Below are positions 33,839-42,175 of a stretch of 64,000 nucleotides of DNA, in pieces (position 1 is the stretch's first letter; each line of letters opens with the position of its first letter). The notes under the pieces were generated by a model that saw only the letters and a list, made by a program, of their open reading frames with translations, was not told where the DNA came from and made no database searches. This DNA is from CAZKWG01 sp964615375 (GTDB lineage Bacteria; Myxococcota_A; UBA796; CAZKWG01), in NCBI GenBank assembly GCA_964615375.1, contig CAZTOW010000024.1, positions 76,076-140,075 on the forward strand. Direction: 5' to 3'. Position numbers and translations under genes: made by a program.

Positions 33839-34885
33839 ATGAGCGAGGCCCTGCTGGCGCGCCGACCCCTGCACCCGATGGAGCGCGCCTGGCTGGTCGC
33901 GGAGCGCCTGCTGCCCGGCTTCGCCTTCGGGCTGCGCGTGGAGGGCGAGGGCACGCTGGACCCCGACGCGGTGGAGCGCGCCCTGCCTCAGCACCCGGGG
34001 ATGGCCGGGCGGGTGGTGGGCAGCCTGGGCTGGAGCGCGGTGGTGATGGACCGGCCGCCGCGCGTGGCCCGCGCCGAGGGCAGGCTGGACCCCTGGGAGG
34101 GCCCCGCCGCCGAGATCGTGCTGGAGCCCGGCGCCATCAGCTTCCGTGTCCACCACGCCCTCGCCGACGGCCGCGCCGCCCACCGCTGGGCCGAGGACAC
34201 CTTCGCCGCCCTGCGCGGGGAGCCCGTCCAGCCCGTCGGCACCCTGCTCCCGCCGCCCGCCACCCGCGGCCCCGCCCCCCCGCTGGACCAGCCCTCCCTC
34301 TTCGGCCCCCCCGACCCCCAGGCGCCCTGGGGTTGCCACCGAGCCCACCTGCGCGTGCAGACCTCCCCCCGCGGCGCGCTGCGGCGGGTGCTGCGGGCGA
34401 TCTGGGCCCGGCGCGAGGGCGCGCGGATCAGCGTGCCCGTGGACCTGCGCCCTCCCGGCCAGCCCTCTGGCGGCAACCTCACCGGGATCGCGCAGCTCAC
34501 GCACGAGGGCGAGCTCGAGAGCCTGCGCGCGCGCGCCGCCGACGTCTTCTCCCGCGCCGAGGGCCTCCGCTGGCTCCCGCTCTCGCTGCTCTCCTGGGGT
34601 GCCCGCCGCGCCGCGCTGCAGAGCCTGCGCGCCGACCGCTTCGACGCCGTGGCCACCGTCTCCAACCTCGGGCGCATGGACCTGGGACGCCTGAGCTGCC
34701 CCGGCTTCCAGGCGCGACGGGCCTGGTGGATCCCGCCCGAGAACATGGGCAACCCGCTGCTGATCCTGATCTCCGGCGACGACGAGGGGCTGGACCTCAG
34801 CGCGGTCGCGCCGCGCGCCGTCGTGAGCGAGGACGGGCTGCGGGCCTTCCTGGGGGAGCTGGGGGAGGGGCTCCGGCGAGGCTGA
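33839..34885 (+). CDS. condensation-fold acyltransferase-like protein
   Basis: A 348-residue protein with the catalytic motif HHALADG (105-111), the HHxxxDG signature of the chloramphenicol-acetyltransferase/condensation superfamily that also holds wax-ester synthases and Pap acyltransferases. The N-terminal MSEALLARRPLHPMERAW is reminiscent of WS/DGAT enzymes. The second motif DFGWG of NRPS condensation domains is not seen; SNLGRMDL occupies a similar place. It is cytosolic or membrane-peripheral. It likely transfers an acyl group to an alcohol or amine. It stands before the AlkB-like gene with 58 bases between them. Confidence 0.7.
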   Translation: MSEALLARRPLHPMERAWLVAERLLPGFAFGLRVEGEGTLDPDAVERALPQHPGMAGRVVGSLGWSAVVMDRPPRVARAEGRLDPWEGPAAEIVLEPGAISFRVHHALADGRAAHRWAEDTFAALRGEPVQPVGTLLPPPATRGPAPPLDQPSLFGPPDPQAPWGCHRAHLRVQTSPRGALRRVLRAIWARREGARISVPVDLRPPGQPSGGNLTGIAQLTHEGELESLRARAADVFSRAEGLRWLPLSLLSWGARRAALQSLRADRFDAVATVSNLGRMDLGRLSCPGFQARRAWWIPPENMGNPLLILISGDDEGLDLSAVAPRAVVSEDGLRAFLGELGEGLRRG

Positions 34886-34943
34886 GGGGCGCTCGTCAGA
34901 TCGCTCCCGGGAAAGTAGACTGTGCGCCTCTACAGGTCCGCCC

Positions 34944-35801
34944 GTGCCTCCTCCCCCCGCGCACCCTCACGCCGCCGCCCGCTCCTACCTCTACCTCCCC
35001 GACTGGGTCTCCCCCGAGGACCGGGCGGAGCTGCTCGGCTGGATCGCCACCCTCCGCCCGCTGTGGGAGCTGCGCTACTCCACGCGCCGCGCGCCGCCGA
35101 GGGGAGAGACGCAGCGTGGGCTGCTGAGGCCGGTCTACTGGCTGGGGAACTGGCAGTTCGCCTGCCTGGGCTACTACGAGCCGCCCCGCCGCACCCGAGA
35201 CTGCGCGGTGGAGGTGGAGCCCTTCCCGCCCGTGCTGCGCCGGCTGGCCGACGCCATCGAGGAGCGCGTGCGCCGCGGCTTCCCGGCCTCGGACGTCCCC
35301 GCCGGCTGGCGCCTGGACACCTGCCTCATCAACTTCTACGGGAGCCGGCTGGTGGACGGGCGCTGGGAGGACGTGGCCCGGGTGGGCGACCACATGGACC
35401 GCGAGCCCGGCCCGGTGGCCTCCCTCTCCTTCGGCGAGCGCGCCCGGCTGCAGTTCGTCCGGCGCGGGCGGGACGGCGGGCCGCCGGTGAAGACCGAGTG
35501 GCTGGAGGACAGCGCGCTACAGGTCTTCGGCGGGCCGCTGTGGAAGGACGGGCTGCTGCACCGCGTCCAGCGCGTGGAGGACAAGGCGAAGCTGGACCTC
35601 CCGCCGGCCGTCGCCGGCTTCCGCACGCGGCGCATCAACCTCACGTTACGTCATGTCCCCGCGCGAGACGTGGTGCCCCTCGCCCGGCTGGGGTCCGAGG
35701 CCCGGGAGGACGTGCTGGGCTACGTGCGGCAGCTCGCCGAGGGCTCGCCCTACTGGGCCTCCGCCCTGGCGAGCGCGGTTCACATCCCGGCCCCGCCGTA
35801 G
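34944..35801 (+). CDS. AlkB-like Fe(II)/2-oxoglutarate dioxygenase
   Basis: A 285-residue protein starting at GTG 34944. The double-stranded beta-helix ligands are H150 and D152 in GDHMDRE and H206 in GLLHRV. The 2-oxoglutarate anchor is the RRINLTLR motif (229-236), with LINFY preceding the metal site as in AlkB. The family repairs alkylated DNA or RNA bases by oxidative demethylation; some members act on proteins. The last 22 bases overlap the 3' end of the convergent beta-helix lipoprotein gene. No operon partner of clear repair function is adjacent. Confidence 0.85.
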   Translation: MPPPPAHPHAAARSYLYLPDWVSPEDRAELLGWIATLRPLWELRYSTRRAPPRGETQRGLLRPVYWLGNWQFACLGYYEPPRRTRDCAVEVEPFPPVLRRLADAIEERVRRGFPASDVPAGWRLDTCLINFYGSRLVDGRWEDVARVGDHMDREPGPVASLSFGERARLQFVRRGRDGGPPVKTEWLEDSALQVFGGPLWKDGLLHRVQRVEDKAKLDLPPAVAGFRTRRINLTLRHVPARDVVPLARLGSEAREDVLGYVRQLAEGSPYWASALASAVHIPAPP

Positions 35802-37177
35802 GCGCCGATGTCGCTGCGCGTGCCGTCGTCCTCGTCCGTGCGGTCGGGGTCTCCGGCGTCCAGGTGCGGTGAGTCGCCCTGCAGACGCAGGTCCCAGTCC
35901 TGGGGAGACGCTGACATGACATCGATGTAACGCGCGTCTTCATAGAGATGCTCCTCGCCAGCCGCAGGCGCGGACAGGGCGCCGCCGAAGGAGGCCGACT
36001 CCCCCCAGCCGCACCAGGCCAGGTCCACGCTGCCCCCATAAGCCCACACGGCGGCCCCACCCTCGGCGATCACATTATCATCCTGTAACGCGATGTTACT
36101 GGCGACAATCACGCCCTCCAGGGCCAGCGAGGCGCCCTCCACCCGCTCCCCCGCGCTCTGGTTGCCCACCAGGTCCGCCTGCGCCAGCGTCACCGTCCCG
36201 CTGAGGCGCGCGCCGCCCCCGCTGACGGCCCCGCCCGCCTCCGCGACGTTGCCCGCCACGATCACGTTCTCCAGGGTGAGCGCGCCGTCCACGAAGACGT
36301 GCAGCCCCGCCCCGCGCACCTCGCCCTCGGACGCGCACCGGTTGTCCCGGATGTCCAGGCGGCTGGCGGTGGAGGTCCCGCCCGAGAGGTGGAGCCCGCC
36401 GCCCACGCAGGACAGGGTGGCCTCGCTGACGTTGCCGCGCACCGTGAGGCGCTGGAGGCTCCCCGAGAGATCCTTCGCGACCATGGCCCCCGTGATCTCG
36501 TAGGCGTAACCGCTGTTACGCGCCACCGTCACCCCGTCTGCGTCCACGGCGCCGGTCACATAGGCCCCTGTCCCGTAGATCTTCGTCCCGCCGCTCAGGT
36601 CCAGCGCGCAGGCGCTCTCCGAGACCTCCACGTCCCGAAACTCACCGCCCTCCGCGTAGAGCCCGACCCCACGGATCGTGCTCTCCAGACCGGCGCATGC
36701 GTTGGCCTCCAGGGCCAGCCCGCTCAAGGTGGGCGCGGCGGGCTCCAGCACGCGCAGACCCGCGCCCCCGTCGGCCAGGCCCCCGCTCAGGGTCAGATCC
36801 ATGAGCCCGGCCTCCGGCCCCTCCCCCGCGGAGAGGTCCGCGACCCGCCCGATCCCCTCCCCGTCCAGGATGGTCTCCCCGGCCCCCTCCCCTACGATCA
36901 TCACATTGCGACCACCGAATTCCAGCCGCGCGGGCCAGGTCCCCGCGCGCACGCACAGCACGGAGCCGTCTTCGGAGGCGGCGAGGCCCTCGGCCACACT
37001 CTCGTGATCGTCCGGGACGGTCCGGTCGCAGGGGAGCGCGAAGCCAGAGCCCTCGCCGGTGTCCTGGCCCGTCTCGCCCCCCGTCTCGCCGCCCGTCTCG
37101 TTCGGCTCGGGCGAGCTCTCCCCGCCCCCCTTGTCCGCGGCGCAGGCCGCCACACTCCAGAAGATCAGCGCCCGCAC
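35780..37177 (-). CDS. lipoprotein with right-handed parallel beta-helix
   Basis: A 465-residue protein with a short lipoprotein signal (MRALIFWSVAACAADK, lipobox Cys12). A Gly/Glu/Thr spacer (GGETGGETGQDTGEG) precedes about 380 residues of repetitive beta-strands with recurrent N-V/I-x-N turns (VARNSG, VRGNVSE, IRDNRCA, VAGNVAE, LVGNQSA), the pattern of pectate-lyase-like parallel beta-helices. It ends with DPDRTDEDDGTRSDIGAYGG, a common terminus of such choice-of-anchor surface proteins. A carbohydrate-binding or structural role is likely; no catalytic residues are clear. Two GTAAC/GTTAC palindromes (36086-36100 and 36504-36521) lie inside the gene. Confidence 0.8.
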   Translation of the reverse strand: MRALIFWSVAACAADKGGGESSPEPNETGGETGGETGQDTGEGSGFALPCDRTVPDDHESVAEGLAASEDGSVLCVRAGTWPARLEFGGRNVMIVGEGAGETILDGEGIGRVADLSAGEGPEAGLMDLTLSGGLADGGAGLRVLEPAAPTLSGLALEANACAGLESTIRGVGLYAEGGEFRDVEVSESACALDLSGGTKIYGTGAYVTGAVDADGVTVARNSGYAYEITGAMVAKDLSGSLQRLTVRGNVSEATLSCVGGGLHLSGGTSTASRLDIRDNRCASEGEVRGAGLHVFVDGALTLENVIVAGNVAEAGGAVSGGGARLSGTVTLAQADLVGNQSAGERVEGASLALEGVIVASNIALQDDNVIAEGGAAVWAYGGSVDLAWCGWGESASFGGALSAPAAGEEHLYEDARYIDVMSASPQDWDLRLQGDSPHLDAGDPDRTDEDDGTRSDIGAYGGAGM

Positions 37178-37208
37178 CCCGCACCTCCTCCTCGGAGGCT
37201 AACGCAGC

Positions 37209-37535
37209 TCAGGGCAGGGCCGCGTCCCAGGCGAGCTCCGCCGCGCGGGTGAGGCGCGAGGCGACCTGCGGGCTCGGGGTCCGGGCGGCCAGGACCTCCA
37301 GCGCGACGGGGATGGGGGCGGCGCCGTCCAGGCCCAGCAGCCCGCGCAGGGCGGCCGGATCCGAGCCGGTGGGCGCGCCGACGACGAGGGGGCGCAGCAG
37401 GGCGGCCGCCTCGTCCAGGTGGGCCTCCCGGCACCAGGCGCGCGCCAGGGCGAGCGCTCGGCCGAGCGGGAGGCTATCCAGATCCGAGAGCGCCAGGCGC
37501 TCCAGGGGCTCCACGATGTCCTCGGTGATGTTCAT
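37209..37535 (-). CDS. small helical protein of unknown function
   Basis: A 108-residue product from ATG 37535: MNITEDIVEPLERLALSDLD onwards. It consists of short Ala/Leu-rich helices (LGRALALARAWCREAHLDEAAALLRPLVVG) that resemble one or two TPR/alpha-solenoid hairpins. The frame is open upstream only as a shadow of the gene on the other strand. It lies 31 bases upstream of the beta-helix lipoprotein start and faces the aminopeptidase-like gene. I recognise no family. The near-palindrome at 37557-37576 is in its promoter. Confidence 0.6.
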   Translation of the reverse strand: MNITEDIVEPLERLALSDLDSLPLGRALALARAWCREAHLDEAAALLRPLVVGAPTGSDPAALRGLLGLDGAAPIPVALEVLAARTPSPQVASRLTRAAELAWDAALP

Positions 37536-37556
37536 GCTCCAAAATCTACCCGCCGC

Positions 37557-37576
37557 GTGTGACGAGACGGTGACAC
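37557..37576. promoter_or_regulatory. operator-like near-palindrome between divergent genes
   Basis: GTGTGAC at 37557-37563 and GTGACAC at 37570-37576 are inverted with one mismatch and a six-base spacer. The site lies in the 72 bases between the leftward small helical protein and the rightward aminopeptidase-like gene, well placed to control either. Confidence 0.45.
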
Positions 37577-37607
37577 CTCGGGAACACCTCGCCGGAGCGA
37601 AGCCCGA

Positions 37608-38702
37608 ATGAAAAAGATAACAGGCAAGGTCAGACACCTGGGGCTCGCCCTCATCCTGCTGACGGTCACCACGCTGCTCGTGCCCGGCTGTCGCGCCGGC
37701 TACGTGATCCGCTCGGCCTGGTACCAGGGGGAGCTGCTGGCCAGCCGGGAGAGCTTCGAGGAGGTGCGGGCGCGGCCGGACGTGAGCCCGGAGCTGCTGC
37801 GCGGCCTGGAGCGGGTGGAGGACATCAAGCTCTACGGCCACGAGATCGGGCTCAAGCCGACCAAGGCCTACCAGACGGTCAGCCTGGACTGGGACCGGAA
37901 GATGTGGAACATCTCCGCCTGCCAGCCCCTGTCCTTCGAGCCGGTGACCTGGTGGTTCCCCGTCGTCGGGCGCGTGCCCTACCTGGGCTTCTTCGACGAG
38001 GGCGACCTCGAGCGCTGGAAGCAGAAGCTGGAGGGCGAGGGCCTGGACGTCTACCAGCGCCGCATCGGGACCTACTCCACGCTCGGCTGGTTCTCCGACC
38101 CCCTGCTGCCGGGGATGCTGGACGGCACCGAGTACGAGGTGGCGAAGCTGGTGCTGCACGAGCTGGCGCACGCCACGGTGTGGATCCGCGGGAGCGTGTC
38201 CTTCAACGAGAGCTTCGCCAGCTTCGTCGGGGACGTGGCGGCCGAGGGATACGTCATCTCGCGCTTCGGCCCGGACTCGCCGCAGCTCCGGAAGGCCCAC
38301 GAGGACGAGGAGGACGCCTTCCTCTGGCGGCGGCTGCAGCGCGACCTCTACGAGCGCCTGGACGCCGTCTACAAGGACAAGGCGCTCTCCGACGACGAGA
38401 AGCGCCAGAAGAAGGCGGAGATCTTCGCCGCCTTCCCCGCGCTGGTCGCCGCCGCCCCCTTCCACGACGGGGACTGGGCGGTGCGCGCGGCGCGCAAGGG
38501 GACCTGGAACAACGCCCGCCTCATCCAGTTCCGCACCTACAACGACCGGCGCCCCATCTTCGAGGCCCTGCTGGAGAAGAACGGCGGCGACCTGCTGGCC
38601 TTCATGGAGGACGTGCGGCGGGAGGCGGGCAAGGGCGACAGCCCGTGGAAGGCGCTGGAGGCCGCGACGGCCGCTCAGCGCCCCACGACCAGCACGCCCT
38701 GA
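37608..38702 (+). CDS. predicted aminopeptidase lipoprotein (COG4324-like)
   Basis: A 364-residue protein with N-terminal signal and lipobox (LLVPGC, Cys28). The zinc-binding motif is HELAH (184-188) in LHELAHATVWIRG, and FNESFASFVGD about 12 residues later supplies the third ligand Glu, giving a gluzincin arrangement. This is the pattern of the predicted aminopeptidase family COG4324. It is expected to act in the periplasm. The last 28 bases overlap the 3' end of the convergent CBM48 barrel gene at 38675. The start MKKITGKVRH is preceded by GGAG with a long spacing. Confidence 0.85.
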   Translation: MKKITGKVRHLGLALILLTVTTLLVPGCRAGYVIRSAWYQGELLASRESFEEVRARPDVSPELLRGLERVEDIKLYGHEIGLKPTKAYQTVSLDWDRKMWNISACQPLSFEPVTWWFPVVGRVPYLGFFDEGDLERWKQKLEGEGLDVYQRRIGTYSTLGWFSDPLLPGMLDGTEYEVAKLVLHELAHATVWIRGSVSFNESFASFVGDVAAEGYVISRFGPDSPQLRKAHEDEEDAFLWRRLQRDLYERLDAVYKDKALSDDEKRQKKAEIFAAFPALVAAAPFHDGDWAVRAARKGTWNNARLIQFRTYNDRRPIFEALLEKNGGDLLAFMEDVRREAGKGDSPWKALEAATAAQRPTTSTP

Positions 38703-39817
38703 CGCACGCCGAACTCGTCCTCGCGGACCATCTGCGCGTCCGTGGGGGTCACGACGACGCCATCGACCCGGTAGACGTAGGTGTGGACCCCCGGGGGCAG
38801 GACCTGGGAGGTGCACCAGAGCCCGTCGGCGCGGCGCTCCATCGGCACGTCGGCCCAGCCGGTGAAGGTCCCGCAGACGCCCACCTCCTCCGCGCCGGGG
38901 GCGGGCAGACAGAGCTCCACCGACCGGGGCTCCGGCGGGCGCGAGGCGGAGGCGCGCGACCAGGAGAGGCCCACGCGGGCGGTGGCCGAGAGCGGGCTCC
39001 CGCCCGTCAGATCATCGTAGAGCGAGACGACGACGGGCAGCGACCAACCGGCGGGCCCGCTCAGCTCGGCCCCCAGCGTCAAGGTGGCGAGCACCTCGCC
39101 CGAGGCGACCTGATCGGCCCACACGCTCCCGGGCTCCCCCAGCGAGGTCCAGAGGCCCATCGCCCCGCGCAGGCCGACCGCGGGCAGGACGCTGTAGCGG
39201 TAGCCCATGCCCATCCCGGTGAGCGAGGGCGCGCGCTCCCCGAAGGCGCGGTGATCCAGCCAGGCCAGCATCCGGGCGCGCGAGCCGACCCGCAGCTCCC
39301 CGCGAGCCTCCGCCGCCAGACCCGGCGCCCCGCGCACCTCGTCCGCGCGCCAGACCCCGCCCAGGCCCACCCCGAAGCGGAGCGGGGCCAGCGGCGACGG
39401 CGTCCCCAGGTGCGCGCCGAGAGCCAGCTCTCCCCAGGGCGCGCTGGCGGCGCTGCCCGAGAGGCCGAGCTCGAGGCCCAGCGGGGAGCGGGCCACGCCC
39501 AGGCTGGCCTCCAGCGCGTGAAGATCGGCCAGCGCGGCGCCCTCGAAGAAGCTGGCCCGCAGATCACCCTGGTAGACGAGCCCGGCCTGGAGCGGCCCCA
39601 CGCTGGACCGGAAGACGCCCAGGCCGACGAGCTCCGCCAGCGGGACCAGCGGACCCCCCAGCTCCGCGCCGCCCAGCGCGCTGGCCTCGAAGAACCAGGG
39701 CTCCGGGCGAGGCGGCGGGAGCGCGGGCCCCAGGGGCGGCATGACGCCCAGGCCCAGCCCCAGGAGGGCCGCCCGCGGCTCAGATGTCGAGCACCGAGTT
39801 GCGCCGCCCGAACCCAT
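38675..39817 (-). CDS. outer-membrane beta-barrel protein with C-terminal CBM48-type domain
   Basis: About 380 residues. The hydrophobic segment AALLGLGLGVMPPLGPAL near the N-terminus looks like a signal peptide. I place the start at ATG 39817, inside the preceding gene; ATG 39742 would lose most of that segment and an earlier one at 39868 is also possible. The middle 250 residues show alternating amphipathic strands typical of an outer-membrane barrel. The last 85 residues are a CBM48/AMPK-type glycan-binding domain: VELCLPAPGAEEVGVCGTFT, then GWADVPMERRADGLW and LPPGVHTYVYRVDG. This places a glycogen-like binding domain at the envelope. It is the last gene of the ECF sigma operon. Confidence 0.65.
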   Translation of the reverse strand: MGSGGATRCSTSEPRAALLGLGLGVMPPLGPALPPPRPEPWFFEASALGGAELGGPLVPLAELVGLGVFRSSVGPLQAGLVYQGDLRASFFEGAALADLHALEASLGVARSPLGLELGLSGSAASAPWGELALGAHLGTPSPLAPLRFGVGLGGVWRADEVRGAPGLAAEARGELRVGSRARMLAWLDHRAFGERAPSLTGMGMGYRYSVLPAVGLRGAMGLWTSLGEPGSVWADQVASGEVLATLTLGAELSGPAGWSLPVVVSLYDDLTGGSPLSATARVGLSWSRASASRPPEPRSVELCLPAPGAEEVGVCGTFTGWADVPMERRADGLWCTSQVLPPGVHTYVYRVDGVVVTPTDAQMVREDEFGVRQGVLVVGR

Positions 39818-40250
39818 CGTCGCGGGTGAGGGGCGCCTCGGGATCTGGGACCCAGCGCTGTCCATCAATGATGAACATATACTCGTAGCGGCCCGGAGGG
39901 AGCTTGACGAGGGTGAAGAAGGTCCCGTCCCGCTCCGTCATCGGCGTCGCCTGCCACTCATTCCAGCTCCCGGCCACCGCCACGGAGCTGGCCTCGGGGG
40001 CCCGCAGCTCCAGCAGCTCGACCAGGCTCGCGGCGCCCGGCTCCGCCAGGATGGGATCCGGCGCGCGCTCGGGCGAGAGGCGCAGGTGGGCCACGCCCGC
40101 GGCCCAACCCACCAGGAGCAGGGTCACCGCCACCAGCGCGAGTCTGCGCCGCTCCACGCGCCGACCATGCGCGGCCAGCGCCTGATCGAGGAGCTCAGGG
40201 GGGGCGCGGTGGGTCCGCAGCCCCTCGTCCGGGGAGCGCTGCAGGCTCAC
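39780..40250 (-). CDS. single-pass membrane protein with extracytoplasmic CBM48 domain (possible anti-sigma factor)
   Basis: A 156-residue protein: about 36 cytosolic residues with HRAPPELLDQALAAH, a transmembrane helix (LALVAVTLLLVGWAAGVAHL), and an extracytoplasmic CBM48/AMPK-type domain (VAVAGSWNEWQATPMTERDG, LPPGRYEYMFIIDGQRW). The short cytosolic part in a gene two places after an ECF sigma factor suggests a membrane-bound anti-sigma regulator with a glycan sensor outside. No zinc-binding HxxxCxxC motif is present, so this is inference. The ATG overlaps the previous stop by four bases. Confidence 0.75.
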   Translation of the reverse strand: MSLQRSPDEGLRTHRAPPELLDQALAAHGRRVERRRLALVAVTLLLVGWAAGVAHLRLSPERAPDPILAEPGAASLVELLELRAPEASSVAVAGSWNEWQATPMTERDGTFFTLVKLPPGRYEYMFIIDGQRWVPDPEAPLTRDDGFGRRNSVLDI

Positions 40251-40900
40251 TTCTTCCCCCCGCCTTTGTTGTCCTTGCCAGGGTTCTCGTTGCCCTTGCC
40301 CTGGTTCTTCTTGTCCTCGGGGCGCCCGCGCGTGCTCTCCTCCACGGCGGTGATGGCCGCCTCGTGGGAGAGGCCGCTGGCCAGCAGGGCGGCGGCGGCG
40401 TGTGCGAGATCGCTCATGCGCACCGCCCCGCCGGGGGCGCGCGCGGCGTCGCGGATGAGGCCCACCGCGACGTCCTCACCGAAGGAGAGCGAGAGCAGAT
40501 CGCCGAGGCTGTCGAGGGCCGGGGCGCGCAGCTCCGACGGGAGATCCTGGAGCGCGCGCACCGCCGCCGGGGAGGCGCCCGCGTGCAGCGCGCCCGCCGC
40601 GGCGCCGAGGAGGCGATCCCGCTCCGGCCCCGCGGGCAGCGGCCCCAGCAGAGACTCCGCGCTCTGCAGATCCTCGCGCATGCCCGCCAGCACGCTCGCC
40701 ACACGCGCCGGCGAGACGCCCTTGGCCAGGCCCTCGCTGGCCTTGGCGGCGAGCCCGGCCGTGGGGAGGCCCGCCTGACGCGCCAGCGCCAGCTCCTGCT
40801 CAATCTCCGCGGGCAGAGGCGCGGCGAAGCCCTCGGCCCCAAAGACGAGGGTCCAGCCGAGCAGGGCTACGAGGAGCGCGCGTCCCGCGGTTCTGGACAT
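40247..40900 (-). CDS. secreted helical protein with Lys/Asn/Gly-rich tail
   Basis: A 217-residue protein with signal peptide MSRTAGRALLVALLGWTLVFGAEGFA. The mature part is all helical, with repeated Ala-Gly-Leu turns (EGLAKGVSPARVASVLAGMR, AGALHAGASPAAVRAL), and ends in a charged tail (DKKNQGKGNENPGKDNKGG). I know no family. It overlaps the sigma factor gene by 34 bases and the CBM48 gene by four, so expression is tightly tied to both. It could be a periplasmic partner that modulates sigma release. Confidence 0.65.
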   Translation of the reverse strand: MSRTAGRALLVALLGWTLVFGAEGFAAPLPAEIEQELALARQAGLPTAGLAAKASEGLAKGVSPARVASVLAGMREDLQSAESLLGPLPAGPERDRLLGAAAGALHAGASPAAVRALQDLPSELRAPALDSLGDLLSLSFGEDVAVGLIRDAARAPGGAVRMSDLAHAAAALLASGLSHEAAITAVEESTRGRPEDKKNQGKGNENPGKDNKGGGKK

Positions 40901-41517
40901 GGTGGACTCGAGGCCTCCGTCCCCTCTCTACGTGCCAGCCCCATCTCGGGATACAGCGCGTCGATCATCTGCCGCAACATCTCCCTTCCTCGCCGGACCC
41001 GCTGCTTGAGCGCGGGCTCCGCCACCCCGAGGATCTCCGACATCTCGGCGTAGCTCATGTCCTCCAGGTGGTAGAGGGAGAGGGCCTCCCGGTAGATGGG
41101 CGGGAGCTGGAGCAGCAGCTCGCGGACGCGCCCGTCCTCGTCCATGCGCTCCAGGAGCGCGGCGCAGGAGGGGGTGAGCTGGGGCGGCGCGCTCTCCATG
41201 CGGAAGACGCGGGCCCACCAGGGGCCGCGCATGCGGTCGCGGCAGCGGTTGATGGCGATGGTGAAGAGCCACACGCGGAAGGGGCGGTTGGGGTCGTAGC
41301 GGCGATGGGCCAGCAGCGCGCGCTCCAGCGCCTCCTGCGCCACCTCCTCGGCGTCCGCGGCCCGACCCAGCACGCGCAGGCAGAGCGTGTAGAGCGCGTC
41401 GAGCTCCGGCGCGACGAGGATCCCGAAGGCCCGACGGTCACCCTCCTGGAAGCGCCGGGCGATCTCATGGGGATCGCTCGGCGGCGCGGAGTGCAGGGTC
41501 AGGTGGGGTCGGCTCAT
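40867..41517 (-). CDS. ECF-type RNA polymerase sigma factor
   Basis: A 216-residue sigma-70 family protein from ATG 41517. Region 2 is EIARRFQEGDRRAFGILVAP to DPNRPFRVWLFTIAINRCRDRMR, and region 4 is LPPIYREALSLYHLEDMSYAEMSEILGVAEPALKQRVRRGREMLRQ, with the helix-turn-helix that reads the -35 element. There is no SnoaL or other C-terminal extension. It heads a four-gene leftward operon with secreted and CBM48 envelope proteins. By analogy with other ECF systems, the downstream membrane protein probably sequesters it until a cell-surface signal arrives. Confidence 0.92.
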   Translation of the reverse strand: MSRPHLTLHSAPPSDPHEIARRFQEGDRRAFGILVAPELDALYTLCLRVLGRAADAEEVAQEALERALLAHRRYDPNRPFRVWLFTIAINRCRDRMRGPWWARVFRMESAPPQLTPSCAALLERMDEDGRVRELLLQLPPIYREALSLYHLEDMSYAEMSEILGVAEPALKQRVRRGREMLRQMIDALYPEMGLARREGTEASSPPCPEPRDARSS

Positions 41518-41542
41518 CCGTGCGGAGGTCCTCGCACACATT

Positions 41543-42175
41543 CTATCCGATGGCGTAGCCGCGTAGCCATCCGCTGAGGTGCGCGTCGAGGAAGCTCGGG
41601 AGGTCGAGGGGTCTGCACTGCGCGCCGCCCAGGTTGTCCTGATGCAGCAGGGCGAGGACCAGGGGGCCCAGCAGGGCGAGCCCCGCCACGCGCGCGTCCA
41701 GGGGCGGGAGCTGCCCCTCCTGCACCAGGCGCTGGAGCAGGCGCTCCAGGGTCTGGAGGGTGGGCTCCAGGATGTGCTGGACATAGGCGGGTCCGCTGGC
41801 CGCCTCGCCCGAGACCCCCAGGCCCTCGGCCAGGGTCACGCCGTGGATGCGCCCCACGCCGAAGCGCACCCAGGCGCCGGCCACGTCGTGCAGGAAGAGG
41901 CGCAGCGTGCTCTCGGCGTCCTTGCCCCGGGTCAGCACCGCGCGCTCCATGTGCGGGCGCCCCTCGCTCTCCAGGTGCTCCAGCATCGCCCGCACCAGCG
42001 CCTCGCGGTCTCCCCAGTAGTGGCGCACGTTCGTCGGGCTGAGCTCGGCCCGCTCGCAGAGCTCCCGCAGCGAGGCCCCCGGGCCCAGCGCGAGCCAGGC
42101 CTGGCTGAGGGCCGAGAGCTGGGCCTTCGCCTTGGCCTCGAAGTCTGCGTTCTTCTTGCCCGCCGGGCGCGCCAT
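41543..42175 (-). CDS. TetR family transcriptional regulator
   Basis: A 210-residue protein from ATG 42175 with an N-terminal helix-turn-helix (SLRELCERAELSPTNVRHYWGDREALVRAML) and a helical ligand-binding domain. Residues KGKDAESTLRLFLHDVAG onward belong to the C-terminal dimer/ligand core. It diverges from the Rieske oxygenase gene, so it probably represses that gene and itself by binding the shared 98-base region and is released by an oxygenase substrate. The open frame extends 27 residues further upstream into the promoter and is not likely used. Confidence 0.88.
   Translation of the reverse strand: MARPAGKKNADFEAKAKAQLSALSQAWLALGPGASLRELCERAELSPTNVRHYWGDREALVRAMLEHLESEGRPHMERAVLTRGKDAESTLRLFLHDVAGAWVRFGVGRIHGVTLAEGLGVSGEAASGPAYVQHILEPTLQTLERLLQRLVQEGQLPPLDARVAGLALLGPLVLALLHQDNLGGAQCRPLDLPSFLDAHLSGWLRGYAIG

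Noticed and set aside
37209..38816. Leftward gene of 535 codons
   Set aside because: Only its last 108 codons look like a protein; the rest mirrors the aminopeptidase-like gene, so the start was moved to 37535.
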